Part shown: positions 1-11,986 of the stretch, piece after piece | How the letters are laid out: each line of letters begins with the position of its first letter | Numbering within the stretch: position 1 is the first letter of the stretch | Assembly: GCA_963693315.1 (NCBI GenBank) | Contig: OY856188.1 | Location: 99,980,915-100,044,914, forward strand | Origin: Diogma glabrata | Taxonomy: Eukaryota > Arthropoda > Insecta > Diptera > Cylindrotomidae | DNA: 64,000 bases | Direction: 5' to 3' | Made by a program: the position numbers and the translations under genes | Notes under the pieces: model-generated | The model's input: the letters and a program-made list of their open reading frames with translations, nothing else | Database searches by the model: none | Told to the model about the DNA's origin: nothing

Positions 1-949
1 TTTGATGACAGTAGGCATAACAAATTATTTCGGAACAATAGTTTATTATCGAAGTTTTTTAAGTGACAAAGTAATATTTGTATTAATATGTATATCACGG
101 TTCGCCTACCATGAGTTTAAATAAAAAGTCAACCAACATGAAATATTTTTTCATATCAGTCTTCTTTGGGTCGAATAGAACAAAACTCAACCGTTTTTGA
201 AATAGGTTGGCGTTGGGGATTTCGAGATATCTCGCAAAAACGGATTTTTGACCGATTTTATCTCGATTTCGCCACTTAGTTTAAAATTTTTTTTGTGAAA
301 TTGCCCAAATTTTACTGGAAAACTTAAATTTTTAACCTCAAATGGCATGAGTGGTAATGCTGAAAAATAATCGACTAATAATTTGGTGACGAGTTGTATT
401 TAGCAGACAAATTAACGAACAGAAATAGTAACATTATTTCATACAACATAATCATACATAATAAAATATCATTTCATCTTAGTAGGCGCATAAATTTTAT
501 AAATTTGTAATTTATTTTTGACAAATAAACATAAACATGCAATCATTTATGAATGAAAATGGACATTTTTACTATTTGCAAATTGCATTTTCACATAATT
601 TTGTATGTGAATTTTTGTTTTAAATTAATATATTAAGTAGGCCGAAAATATTCGCTGTTCCTTCCCACCAGAGAAAAATAATCGAAACAAATCGTTTTGA
701 TTTGTTAAAAAATAGTAAGTGAAGCGTTTTTATTGGACCTTATCGAAACTTTATTTAGTGAGTTGAATTGTCAAAATAATCATTTTCTAATGTCAAAATT
801 CCTTTAGTTTCTCTTACAAATTCATTAAATTTCCATTGAATTCATTTTTAAGGAGAAATTTAAGTATGGGTATGTAGAGTTTTTTTGATATTTCTACAAT
901 TCTACAAAAGAGATAAAATATGTGATAAAGTAAAAGATAAAACCAGACA
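1..949. other. AT-rich stretch without a gene
   Basis: All frames are interrupted by frequent stops. I see no splice-supported exon, no structural RNA and no transposon terminus. Around 190-260 there is a short GC-richer patch containing a GAGATATCTC palindrome, which I cannot assign. Confidence 0.6.
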
Positions 950-1480
950 AAATGACCATCCTGGTCTTACTATTAGCGATTGCTTTCCGCAATTCTTTCG
1001 GCTTTTTTCATTGTGAAACAGCTCATAGTACTCATGATTTTTCCTCGTGAACATTTCATACGGCGAATCGAGCACTCTTCTCTCAAACAGACAATGTTTT
1101 CAGTCCAGCAGAATATACTCAGTACCTTCCATTGCCTTTGTTATGACACGTGAAAGATGTCTCGTAGGTGCTCTAAAGACATCTTACGATAGATTTGCAC
1201 CACTTTCGGGTATTGCCATACATTTAACCATTTAGTTCAGTCTCTCCCCACCGTGTCCAACTCTTCGATTTGCCAACCATTTTGCTGCGCTTCTCGCATG
1301 ACTTTGCTCTTTTCCAACCGTTGTCCTGGCTGGTTTTAAAATACTGACGATTAGATTGTACGTTTAAATGAAAGATTGTTTCACCCAGTTTCCATCGGCA
1401 ATGGGGGTTCTATATTGTTCGGAAATTTAAACCACGTCCAATTTCTGGTCTCTAACTGTAACTAATGAAATTATATTAAC
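950..1480. other. less AT-rich island, unassigned
   Basis: Base composition is visibly more balanced than in the flanks, and short open stretches exist on both strands (the longest is 62 codons at 1047-1235, plus strand). None resembles a known family. It could be an old transposon fragment or a decayed exon. Confidence 0.3.
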
Positions 1481-4377
1481 TTTCCATAGTTTTCTAATAT
1501 TATGAAAATAGTACATCATATAACAAGGTTGAGAAGTGAGCTACTGTTGAACGAGAACTTTTATACAATAATGTATTAACCTTTCCTTTCGTTAGAGCAA
1601 ATGCCAAACTAAGTTATAAATAGGAATAAGTTTTATCCACGACTGCTGTATAATATGATACATTCCATGTGTGTATCAGCTTATCTTCCATGTGTGTTAT
1701 ACATTCTAAACTGTTGTAGAATATTTGCCGATCGTTAAATATTCCATAGTTCGTTAAATATTTCTCTAACAAAATCATCAGAATGAAAACAATATATTAA
1801 TTTTTTTAAATATATTTAAATACGAAACAACATTGTACGAACGTATAATAAATTTAATAAAAATTCAAGTCAAGGAATTAATTTGACGAATTGTTCCAAT
1901 TTTACAATTAATATAAGTAATTAATTAATTAATGTATTATAAATATTGTTTTATTACAATGGAATAACGATTACCTAACTGAAAGATGTGTAGTACACGA
2001 ACCCGTTAACAGGGATATGATATTAGTAGTCGACAAATGTGCGCTAGAAATACAGTGGTAATTACTGTCGAGCAAAATATGACTGTTGAGCGAAAAATCA
2101 GATCATAGAAGTCAATTAGTATTCACATAAGAGCATAAAGAAATATACATTTGGAAATCATTAGATGGAAGAACCAAGTCGATAACGTACTCGTTAATAT
2201 GAAATGACTATCTTTTATTTTCGAAATACCAGAGCAAAACAAGGAATCGACAGCGACTTACACAGCGATTACAAACCAGTAATTACAACAATTAAAATCA
2301 AATGTGTTTTACTGGCAGTTTTTGCCATCAACTGGTGGAGTTTCTGCAGATGTACAGTGAACAAATGTATAGTGAACAAATATTATTGTAATTCTGATTA
2401 AATTGTTCGAATTTTGTTGACCCACGGGAAATATAGGTCAATACTCAATTCGTAACGTTGGTGACAGTGGCGTTATATTTGTTGAAATGGTTTTATTAAG
2501 TAAGCTTAAAAACTAGCGAGGGACCATGGGAAAAAAGGATAAGCAACATACAAAAACAAAGTTGGTATTGCGACTTTGAAAAGCTTTGAAAGCTAACTGG
2601 AAAAATTATGAAAAACAAAAAATTTGGGTTAAGATTATCAAACGAAAAATCAATTACCATCTGCAAACATCCATTTCCAGAACTTATTGCTATAATAATA
2701 ATATTACCACATGAGCTTTAAAAGTATAATCAACAAATTGACAAGATCAATTAAAACTTAGAGGTAGTTAACACTGTAGTGCTTTTTGGTTATTATAGGA
2801 TACTACTATTTAATAACTACTTAAAAACGCAGTTACTAGTAAGTTTATATTAATATATAGAATTTTATGTTAATATTAAGATTTAGAGTTATATAGATAC
2901 AGATTTAGAGTTATGTTTACAGACACTCAATTTAAAGAACTACTGTTATGAGGATGTTTTATCAGTTGCATTATATAGTTCTGTAGTGCGACTGTAATTT
3001 CTACGTATTCACACAATATTATTTATTATTAATAAACGTAGATTACGAACCCATTGTTTTCGATGTTTGTTATCATTATAAATACGAGAATCCAACCGAC
3101 TAGAAACATGAGTTAACATTAAAATTTTAATCACGTGGCATTTTGAGTTTTCGAATTAATCGGAATTATGGGATTTTTGTCAATGAAATAATTAAAAAAA
3201 AAAAATAGAATATAATTTAATAATTTTTAATATTTTTATTTAACTATTCATTGTTGTTTTTGTTTAATTTATTAAAAAATACCGGTTGTCATCTTTAAAA
3301 GAATAAATGCCCGAAATTAAGAAAAAAAGAAAACAGGTAATAGTAAATATAAATGCCACATTTAATAAATAATTATTATAAGTTTTGTTTTGTTTTGTTT
3401 TATGTACAATTTTTGTGCAAATAAAAAATAATAACTGCACATTGTAAAGTTAGTTTTATAACCTTATAATGATAATTAATAAAATCGTGTTATGCCGCAA
3501 TCTGAGGTATTATCTAACCAGTAGTATTTATAAGAGAGTCTACACCCCACTCCAGAACGAGTTCAGGTTCTGTATTGGTAGATTGAAGGAAATGTATGCC
3601 TTGGTAGTGAGATTTAACGATCAACGAAGTTAGTGTCTTGCATAACGGTGCCTTTTGTTTTCTAAATTACTGTCAAAATAATCGACCATTATTCAATATA
3701 AAAATTAACATTTTTACTAAGAATTGGAGTGTTTTTGCAAAACTGAATTTAATTTTTATTTAAAATTGAAGTGAAAGAAATTTTCCTTGTGCATCACAAT
3801 ATTTTTGGAATGCAGTTCTTATTTTGTTTTTAGAATATTTTTACAGTATTGAAAGTTATTGTGGTATTCTTTTTACAACATTAAGAAAAGGAGTTGAATT
3901 GCAAAAAAAGAAAAAAGTGAAAAGAAGTTTAAACCTCTTGTGACTGGATTTATTATTCTTATACATGGATTGCAAGAACTTTAGCTGCCTGTATTCAAAA
4001 TTCAGAAAAAGCTGTTTATAATAGTAATAACAAATCATCGATTGAGGAGAGAAAGATAATGTACCAAAAGAAAATTGTAAAACAACAAATTCATCACCAA
4101 CGTGACGCGATGCAGAGCTGATTCTTAGTTTAAAGGATTGGAACGAATATATCTTTTGCTTTATTTAAAATCAATAGAAATACAGTGTCTATTAGAAGGA
4201 TTATTAGCTAGAGAAAAAAAAAATTCACCGCTATTCTTTGCAGTTTTACCATTCAATGTTGCAACGATTGAATTAAACTGGGTGGGATGACCAGCTAATT
4301 GGAAGGAATGAGTAGTGGAATTTACTACCATTATGGGGTGAGTCACCTTTATAATTTTTCTTAAATTTGTTTTGTTT
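1481..4377. other. AT-rich intergenic DNA
   Basis: The stretch contains poly-A and poly-T runs and ORFs of 60-65 codons with low-complexity composition, of the size expected by chance. No gene, RNA or mobile-element terminus was recognised. Confidence 0.6.
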
Positions 4378-5037
4378 GCATGGAGGGATCAGTTTTTATT
4401 AATTTGTTAATTTTTTTCTATTTTTTTATCCACGGGTATGACAACCCCGCGTACTCCAGTCCCTGCTATTGGCATATGAGTTAAGGTGAGATATCGCATA
4501 CCACTGGCAATAGCAGTGAGATATCACTAGCCAAGGTGATTTCTTAGGGGTGCTGGCGGATGAACCGTATTCAGTCAACGGTAGCACTCTCAATCTTAGC
4601 TAATGAATATTCCTTGATGCTGGAACGCTGTAGCTTGCTCGAAGAGACGAGCCTTCATATAACTATGTATCTGAGCTTTAATCAACTGCGTTCCATAATC
4701 AAGGATTATGCCATTAGTTGGACTATTGGCAAACCAATTTTAGTTTTGTTCCTGCAAATTTTTAAAACAAATTTGCTTTTTATCTCTTATTTTATTTTTA
4801 TTTTCCCTACCCTATCACGAAATATTGGCCTATGTCATATTTTATATGTGATAGGATTTATGGTTTAGTTATCCATTATTTAACAAAAAAAATATTAAAA
4901 AAATAACAGATTTGCGTCCATTAACATGCTTTGAACGCATGTTGTTGTGGCACCTTGGTCTTAAAAGGTTTTTATGTGTTGTTGTGACACATATTGTAAT
5001 GCCTACTACACATCACATTTTATTAAAAAAAAAAAAA
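4378..5037 (+). mobile_element. TSF copy A, near full-length non-autonomous retroelement
   Basis: This is the best copy of a family seen about ten times in the window. It opens with GCATGGAGGGATCAG, then a conserved GTGTGACAACC-like block. A hairpin follows, formed by CTGCTATTG at 4463-4471 and CAATAGCAG at 4508-4516. The AT-rich middle has no coding capacity; the 102-codon ORF at 4560-4868 is not conserved between copies. From about 4933 to the poly(A) the sequence matches the 3' end of LINE-A (last codons, UTR and the ACACATTTTATTAAA terminus). No RNA polymerase III A/B box or tRNA-like 5' end is visible. I infer a family mobilised in trans by LINE-A; an internally deleted LINE derivative is the alternative. 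Confidence 0.75.
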
Positions 5038-5925
5038 TATGGTTTTGTATAAGCCTACCTAATAGTATGTGTCTTAAATAAATAAAATATAATAATGGTG
5101 TGACGTGACGGTCGCGGATTCTTCGTCATTGGGGGTCGCCAGAGTCTCTTTTCGCACTTTTTTTTTTGTTCCTGATCTGTATTGTTAGTTATATACGAGC
5201 ACACTGTTTATTTGTGCTGAACTGGCAGGTTCATTCCATCGTTCCCACAGTACTGACGCTAGTTTAGGGTTTTCAACCTCACTAGGTGCGCGGCCTGCCT
5301 CTTCTGATCTATTGACATGTTTAATAGGAAAAGTACTCCTTTACACTACAGAGAGACTTATTCACTAGCTCCCATTTATTTCACCACTCGATTTCTTGTT
5401 TTCTAACCAATTCGAAACTGATGAAAACTGACTAAAACTTTTGTTTTTCTAATTCATTGTAATTGTATATTATAACTTCATAATGCCAATTTTCGCGACC
5501 TTTACATTTTAATTTTATTTAAAAACGGTTCCGCGGTTTTACGTTTTTTTTTTAAATAACTCAAATTTTTAATGGAATACAATAGATGAAATATATCAAA
5601 ACTAAAATTTTACTCAGCGTTCTTTTTTGGGTTACAAAACTATATTTATTGGTGTTGAAATATTAAAATTTTTAATTTGGAGAGTTCTTAGAAAACTACG
5701 TAATTGGCTTTACTATATTTCTCCTCCAAGAAAAAAAAATTTCGTTCATCGTTGGGAAAAATAAACAAATAAATTTTTTTTTTAAATAAGAAAGTTTATA
5801 CCAATTAATAGCTACCGATGATTACAGGTGCTACTATTGTTGAATGAAGCAGACGTTGTGGATATAATCAGAGAAAAACAACAAAATGCAGTGAATTTAG
5901 AATATATAATGCAAACCTATAAAGC
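5038..5925. other. intergenic, possible LTR scrap at 5100-5420
   Basis: On the minus strand 5420-5100 is GC-richer and runs into AGAGACTCTGGCGACCCCC near 5140-5160. This looks like an LTR end followed by a TGGCGACC-type primer binding site. With no coding sequence and no second LTR this is only a suspicion. The rest is AT-rich with nothing recognisable. Confidence 0.2.
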
Positions 5926-6190
5926 TTGCCTGCAAACGATCAAATTTGCTTGACAAACAAACGTAATAAAACCGCACACAATCAAACTTTTCGTCAAACC
6001 TTTACGAATTTTTTCTTTAATATCCTACATTACAATATTTTTTTCTCGAATTTTCTGTTTTATTTATTTTTGAAATCATAATACTAATTTTTCTGTATAT
6101 ATAAATTATTTTAAATTTTTTTTCAATATTAATCTAAAATGAGGGATATTTATAAAAATAAATAACATAATACAAAAAAACACAAACTAA

Positions 6191-6768
6191 GGCTACGTAC
6201 AGAGTGAAAGCGGTGAGCGGTGCTGTGCGCAAAACGGTGCTGAAAGCGTAGCAAGCTATAAAACTGCACGGGTATAATCAAATGAGAGTGTTCACAGTAA
6301 AGCAAAGCTGTTCGCTGCGCGTAAGCATATTCGCAAGCGGTTCGCTTTGAAACTGTTCTGTTTAGTTTTTGAAGCTAAATGGCATGCGTGTTGATTGTTT
6401 TTGTGTTAATTAAAATATAATCAAATGTTTCTATAGACATTCTAGTACATTTAAGCAATTTAGTTTTATCCTGCCGAAGTTGAGGATATAATTGATGAAA
6501 ATCACCTTCGATTTTAAGGTCTGAATTGATGTTATGTTTACCAATTTTTGTTGTTAAAATTGTTAACCGTAAAAAGAGACTTTCCTTTAAGAATAACTCA
6601 TCTTTCAATGATGAATTCATTTTGAAATATGACCCATAAAATCGGTTTCCGTGTAAGCATATAGCTTCGCATAAAGCATTACTGTTCAAACTCAATCGCT
6701 TTGCTCTAGCGCGAAACAGCACCGCTTTGCGCATAGCACCGCTCACAACTTTCACTCTGTACGTAGCC
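6191..6768 (-). mobile_element. PIF/Harbinger deletion derivative with TAA target duplication
   Basis: Terminal inverted repeats begin GGCTACGTACAGAGTGAAAG and remain alignable for about 55 bp. Both ends are flanked by TAA (6188-6190 and 6769-6771), the 3-bp TWA-type target duplication of PIF/Harbinger elements. The 578-bp interior holds only the start of the transposase, so the element is a deletion derivative that would need a complete copy elsewhere for movement. GC-rich motifs containing GCGGT recur in both subterminal regions. Confidence 0.75.
6375..6755 (-). pseudogene. PIF/Harbinger transposase, N-terminal fragment
   Basis: The minus-strand ORF has 126 codons. Residues 86-96 (FHQLYPQLRQD) and 105-115 (RMSIETFDYIL) match the conserved N-terminal segment that precedes the DDE domain in PIF/Harbinger (HARBI1-like) transposases. 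The DDE catalytic domain itself is absent: the reading frame runs out near the left inverted repeat. Residues 1-30 are encoded partly by the right terminal inverted repeat, so the true start is uncertain. The fragment sits wholly inside the 578-bp element, whose target duplication independently supports the assignment. It is not functional alone. Confidence 0.65.
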
Positions 6769-7016
6769 TAAAAACATTAATTTACAAATTTTTTTGTAAT
6801 TGCATAGATATTTTGAACATAATAACTTTTGCTTGACAAACCTACTCGTAACATTCAAGCCTGCTGGCTTCAAACAATCCGGCAATCAAAATTTTGGTTG
6901 GTAGCACATTAAACACGTAATTTATTGGGCAAGCACGTCAAAACGAGCTTGTGGACGATCAAACATTTCGTCCAACACGTAAGGCTTGGCAAAATGTTTG
7001 ATCATCTACAGGTCGC

Positions 7017-9210
7017 TTAAGCGAAATAGAGACTAAATGATTTGAAAGTATGAACTAACACGAAAAGTTATACAATTAAAACACGAACAAAAGTTTACTT
7101 TACTTCTTGTCTATCAATTAAAATACATAAACAAATGTTTTCAACTTAAACAAATTTTAATTCGCTTTAAAATCGGATTAAATTTTACGATCAGTTTTAT
7201 AATGTTTTGAATCGTAAAACTATTACCGTAATTTTTTCTTGTTAAATTTAAATTGCAGATTTTTAAGTATATATATTTTCAAAGTTGCTTTTTTAAAACA
7301 ATAGTTACACACAAATAAACAAGTCCAAGTACCAAAACAAAATAAGCTTACGTATACAAACGTCAATGCAACGTCAGTTTCATGTTATGGAATAGAAAAT
7401 GTAGAATGTACATGCAAACAGAGAGAAAAAAAAATCCGTTAATTCTTTTATAAATTCACAAAAATGAAGCACTTGATGATTCAGCAAGCCCAACATATAA
7501 ATAAATTTGATGTCCGATCAGACATGTTCATTATTCACTACAAACTTTCCAATACGATTTTTTATTAAAAACGAAAAAAAAAATATTTAAAAATTGAATT
7601 TATTTATATCAATACATATTTTTTTATTTTTTCTGATCTTATGCCATTCCTAGTTTTAACTTTAAAGTTTTATTAAGAAAAAAAAAAGTTGCCAAAAAAA
7701 TAAACAAAAACAATTTTTATGGTCCAATGAAGTAATACTTTCTGTTAAATTTTGGTATATTTCGTTCAGTGAACTATGATGGTAGATTAATTTTAAGAAA
7801 TAAATTAAAAATTATATTGAAAATATTTATATACGCAAATTATTTATGAAATAAGTAATTAGTGAGGCAGAAAGTTTGATTTTTTTTTCATTGTGGTTTT
7901 ACGATGTTTTCTTTTGTAAGTTAATATTTTTACGATTTATTAATTTAAATTAATCAAAAAAATTTCAAATTAAAACTCAAAATTTTATCACATCTTAAAT
8001 AACTATACTCTACAAATTTAATTATATAAAGTTAATTTAATTTATCTTAATTAAACATCAAGAACGTAATAGTATCCGTATAATTTACAACACGTTTTGT
8101 TTTTTAATTTAGCGAAGCTTTTAAAAAACAATATAAACTTTCAACAAAGTTAATTTTATTTTTCAATTGCACTATTATGTATGTATGTATGACCTTCATA
8201 AACTATTATAAAAAAAATTATAACTTCGTTTGTTTTTTTTTCTTGTTGTAATTCAGGGCTTCTAAAACATATTTACGTTTAAGAAAGATCAAATAAAAAA
8301 TCGTTAAATATTATATTTCATTTAACTTAATGTTTATTGGTAACAAATTGACATAATTAATTAATAATTCCCCTTGGATTAGTAGTAATCATTATGTTTG
8401 CCAAACCTGCTTCTAGAAATTGAAGGACATAGCACAGATAACCGAGGTAGATTTTTATGCAAAATTGAGTCAACCATTTTAAATTTGTGGCTTCGTTTTT
8501 AAGAATATATGTATATTTAAAAACCTCAAGAAGAGAAATTGGTGGTAATGAACATATTATTGAAAACAAAACAAAACATGGATACTTTGTATTTTGTGGT
8601 AACAAGTAGGTATAAAGATCAAATACATCAGACATTTTTTTTTCCTTAAACAAATAACAATGTTTGTAGAGTAAATTATTTCAAAAAAATTATTTATGAT
8701 TACTGATTAGTATTTAGAGATTATTTACACTAGAATAAACAACTCTCATTTACTTGCGTACACTTCCATAACAATAACAGTAAAAAATTGTTAAAAAAGC
8801 AATTAAATTTTTGAAGAGAACAAACAACGCATTACCTTGGCACGGTACGCAGTATTTTGATGGTCAACGGCAATATTTTGTGCAATAAAAAAAAGATGAT
8901 GATTTGCAACAAAAAAACTGTTGTCATGAATTAATTCAACTTGAAACAAAATAGTTTGAGAGCAGGGTAAAACATTAGAAACAACTTTTGATCGAGGTAT
9001 GCAATCGTGGCCGCCATTTTAATATCGACCCTGCTTGAAATTATATGTTCAATATTTGCTCTATAAAATTTTATCTTGTAGGTGATATTGTAATAAAAAC
9101 TAAATACGGAATAGTTTTTATTGTATCATGAGGTTATTCTAAGGGTGAACAGCGAGCGAATCATCATATTGTAGCAGTACTTAAAGCTATAATTTTAGAG
9201 TTTATCATAT
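7017..9210. other. AT-rich intergenic DNA
   Basis: Long A and T runs dominate. A 98-codon minus ORF at 8357-8653 is hydrophobic and low-complexity and resembles nothing I know, so I treat it as chance. No transposon ends were recognised. Confidence 0.55.
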
Positions 9211-10212
9211 TGTTACGTTTTTCTAACCTTACTTCGAATTGGTCTTACTGTCAATTCGATTCGATTAATAATCAAAAACACCAAGTTTTATTAAGTATTC
9301 AACACCTTGATTGTTCCACAACAACAGGAAACAATACAGCAAACAATATTCCTAACTAGAATATTCATTTAACAGCTTCAGAAACTTCAACGGTTGATTG
9401 TACAAATTTCCAGTAACGCAGAGTTCAAAAAAATACACAAAAAATTTCTATTCAATAACACACGTACAACTTTTCGTTTACAATTAAATTTCACTTAAAC
9501 TATTTCCAATATCGCACTTTTTACATCATCCATCGCATGTTAAACTAAAACTAATCTAATTTTGCAAGAGAGATTTCTTATATACGATTCTGAATAATTC
9601 TCGATTATTCGAGGTCACATTATTTAGAAACCTTGAGAAAATATGAGAATATTCGATTGATTTACGTTATGTTGATTTGATTCATAAAGTAATTCAATTG
9701 TATGAAGATTTTTTTGCATTGAATTTTCTTGACAGTACTATTGTGTGAAGTCATAGAATGTGTAATATTTCTATTATAGTCAACATTCTAAGTCACGAGT
9801 ATATAGTCATTATTGATTGTTTTCAATCAATAAGAAAATCAATGATCGACGCTTGGTCAATTATTGTCATATATGCGCGCTTGCATATTTGCCAACATTT
9901 TGGGGAGTTTTATTCGGGATTTTGTGAGCAATTAGACTCAAGTAACTAAGGAATTAATTTGAATTTTTCCAATTCAAAGGTATGGTTGGAAATATCTCAG
10001 AAAAAAACTCTGTTTTTCTCTTTTACGTGTTTCTGTTGGGATTCAAGTTCGTAACTTCATCAGTGCTACACAATTCAATTGTTTCGTAATTTAATTGTAT
10101 TTCATGTAGACCCTTTTTCTAAGAAAATAATGTGACCTTGTTTTATTTTTGAAATATTGTATATCGAAAATTAAGGTTTTGTATTTCATTGCGTTTATAT
10201 AGAATCGTAACA
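9211..10212 (-). repeat. long terminal repeat (3' LTR), about 1.0 kb
   Basis: On the minus strand the repeat begins TGTTACGATTC and ends CGTAACA, giving perfect TGTTAC/GTAACA short inverted termini. Its last 350 bp (R/U5 side) align by eye with the LTR ending at 62741, including a shared GGAATATTGTTTGCTGTAT block and an AATAAAACTTGGTGT-like polyadenylation region. The U3 side differs, partly because a SINE-like sequence lies within it. Confidence 0.75.
9675..10075 (-). repeat. SINE-related sequence inside the LTR
   Basis: On the minus strand, 10055-9880 corresponds to the B-box and body of the tRNA-derived SINE at 22283-22505. It is followed by a block (9865-9690) that in the 22-kb locus lies before the SINE instead. 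The B box has decayed (GAACTTGAATCCC). The SINE probably inserted into the U3 region. Confidence 0.65.
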
Positions 10213-10225
10213 TCACCCTCCACCT
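10213..10225 (-). other. polypurine tract of the LTR element
   Basis: On the minus strand AGGTGGAGGGTGA abuts the TGTTAC start of the 3' LTR. This is the expected position and composition for the plus-strand primer of reverse transcription. Confidence 0.65.
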
Positions 10226-11945
10226 AAGCCTGTTCGACCCGAATCTCTAATAGAATTGTTGAATCCAAATTTTTGTGTTTTTTTCCTATTTCTCAGACTG
10301 TTTAAAATTACTTTCTCTTCCTTTTTAAGTTCTTGGCCATTACATTCTTCTATGTCCAAGGTGATTGAGTCTCGATTCCCACTACTTTGGATGTTTTCCT
10401 TTTCTTTGTCCCTTGATCTGATTGTTTCAAAACGCCGCCAAACTTCTTGGCTTTACAGTTACGCCTTCAACGAACTTCCGTTGAATAGGACACAAAGATC
10501 TGTCACGCTTCGTGTTAAAGCAGTCCTGTGAGATATGACCCGATTTCCTACATATCCAACATAGGAGTTTCTTACTGCCATTCCTGAACCGTACGTGCTG
10601 GTTGTCTTCGACTCTCATATTCTTCGCAGAAGACGACGATCCATCTGCTTCAGTTTTTCTGCACTCCCGTTCCATGTGACCCTCTTCATCACATACCCAG
10701 CATCTGATGTCGTTTTCACCTTTGTGTGCCAATACTTCTCTGATGTTCTAGTTTACATCCCTTTTCTATAACCCACAAATGACATCCTCTGTACCATTTC
10801 ATATTGGATTGCGTATGCGACTGTTTCATGGAAAGTCGCCTTACGTGAAGTCATTGCTTTATCCTGGTTTCCGGATCTTGGATACCGTCAATGAAGGTCT
10901 CAATCTTCATCTTCTCCATGAAATACGGTGGTGTTGAAGTGTGCTAAATGTACAAGCCGTTCCACTGACCACTGCAGAGGAAAAGTCCTGTAGAGATTCT
11001 CCAGGATTCTCCAGGACTCTCCATTTCGTTGTAAGCGATCTTTAGCTCGATTCTATGTAACTCTCTTTAATGGTCGCTGCCATATTTCCGTTCCAACGCA
11101 TTCATCACCTGTTCATAACTTTTGCGTTCGTTTTCTGGCACCGCCTTTAATGCTTCAGCTGCTTCCTCCTTAAGAGCCACTATCAATGCAGTTAGACGAT
11201 TTTCAGCGTTCCACACGTTTTGATCTACTGCGGTCACGAACAGGAACTTGTTTCAACATCCTGCAAGCTCTTCTCAAAATCGTCAACTTTAGTTTTATTT
11301 TATTCAAGCCACGCTCAAATTTCTGAAATTCAACGTTTACATCGAATGCTGTTGACATTTGTAAAAGTTTCTCGTCCAAATGTTGATGTATACTAATGTT
11401 CAACTCATTTATTTGCTGGTACATCTCATTTCTCATGCTTTATGTGCAGCAAGTGTTGCAGTAATTTCTTTTTTTTAACAGCCATGTTATTGTTAACTAT
11501 TTCCAGCTGTTGATTGATGTTGAAGCTGATTTCTTCCTTATTTGCAGCCAATTATTGATTGATATTAAGACTAATTTCTTCTTTAGTAGTAGCCATATTT
11601 GTATTAACAACATCTAGTTTGTGATTCAGTTTATATTTATTAGAAGCTATCTGTTGACTGATGTTCAAACTCATCTGTTGCATCATAGCCATTAACTGCG
11701 TAAAATCACAATTCGTATGTTGGCAATGGAGTTGTTGTTTCTGCAACCGAATTTATCTCTTCATAAACTGCAACTGACTCCGTATTTATTGTAACTGTTC
11801 CGAACTGCTAACTTTCCACTTCTGTTCCATTGGCTTCCATAGCTTCTCGAAGTCGTAACATTAATTCACTTTTGTTTCCACAAGTTGACAATTCACGTTG
11901 TTCTAGTTCCTTCTTTAGCTCAATCACTTTTAATTCACATAAAAA
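10218..11945 (-). pseudogene. gag: Gypsy-type gag with SAP motif and two zinc knuckles
   Basis: The N-terminal part (11945-11810) reads as a SAP-like helix-turn-helix of the LKKELEQRELSTCGNKSELM type, a DNA-binding motif known at the N-terminus of some insect Gypsy gags. Next comes a glutamine-rich coiled-coil-like segment (11746-11552 and 11436-11203). A retrotransposon-gag core region (about 11190-10830) is broken by stops and shifts. The C-terminus (10732-10427) carries two perfect CX2CX4HX4C zinc knuckles, residues 11-24 and 58-71 of that ORF. An open tail then runs to the polypurine tract with no protease or polymerase. At least three frame changes make it a pseudogene. Confidence 0.7.
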
Positions 11946-11969
11946 AACCATTATTAACAGCTAGCTGGT

Positions 11970-11986
11970 CCAACCGCTGTCACCAA
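11970..11986 (-). other. primer binding site
   Basis: On the minus strand TTGGTGACAGCGGTTGG follows directly after the CGTAACA end of the 5' LTR. The 62-kb relative has TTGCGGTGACAACGGTGG at the same place. The priming tRNA was not identified. Confidence 0.55.

Larger units (their letters stand above)
5926..7016. mobile_element. possible TIR element hosting the Harbinger insertion
   Basis: The left edge (CCTGCAAACGATCAAATTTG, about 5936) and the reverse complement of the right edge (CCTGTAGATGATCAAACATT, ending about 7013) resemble each other imperfectly. The phrase TTTGCTTGACAAAC also recurs at about 5950 and 6830, either side of the younger insertion at 6191-6768. This suggests an older DNA transposon split in two. 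No transposase is visible in the flanking halves. Confidence 0.3.
9211..11986 (-). mobile_element. Gypsy-type LTR retrotransposon, gag-only remnant
   Basis: Read on the minus strand, the order is: primer binding site (11986-11970), broken gag (11945-10430), a short open tail, a purine-rich tract (10225-10213) and a complete 3' LTR (10212-9211). Only about 1.77 kb separates PBS from PPT, so protease, reverse transcriptase, RNase H and integrase are missing. The 5' LTR can be followed for only about 12 bases above 11987 before the sequence diverges. The gag and LTR are related to the plus-strand element beginning at 61.8 kb. It is either a gag-only non-autonomous derivative or an ordinary copy with a large internal deletion. 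Confidence 0.75.

Noticed and set aside
4560..4868. 102-codon ORF in TSF copy A as a real gene
   Set aside because: The frame is not kept in copies B, D, F or H, and the residues are low-complexity and hydrophobic.
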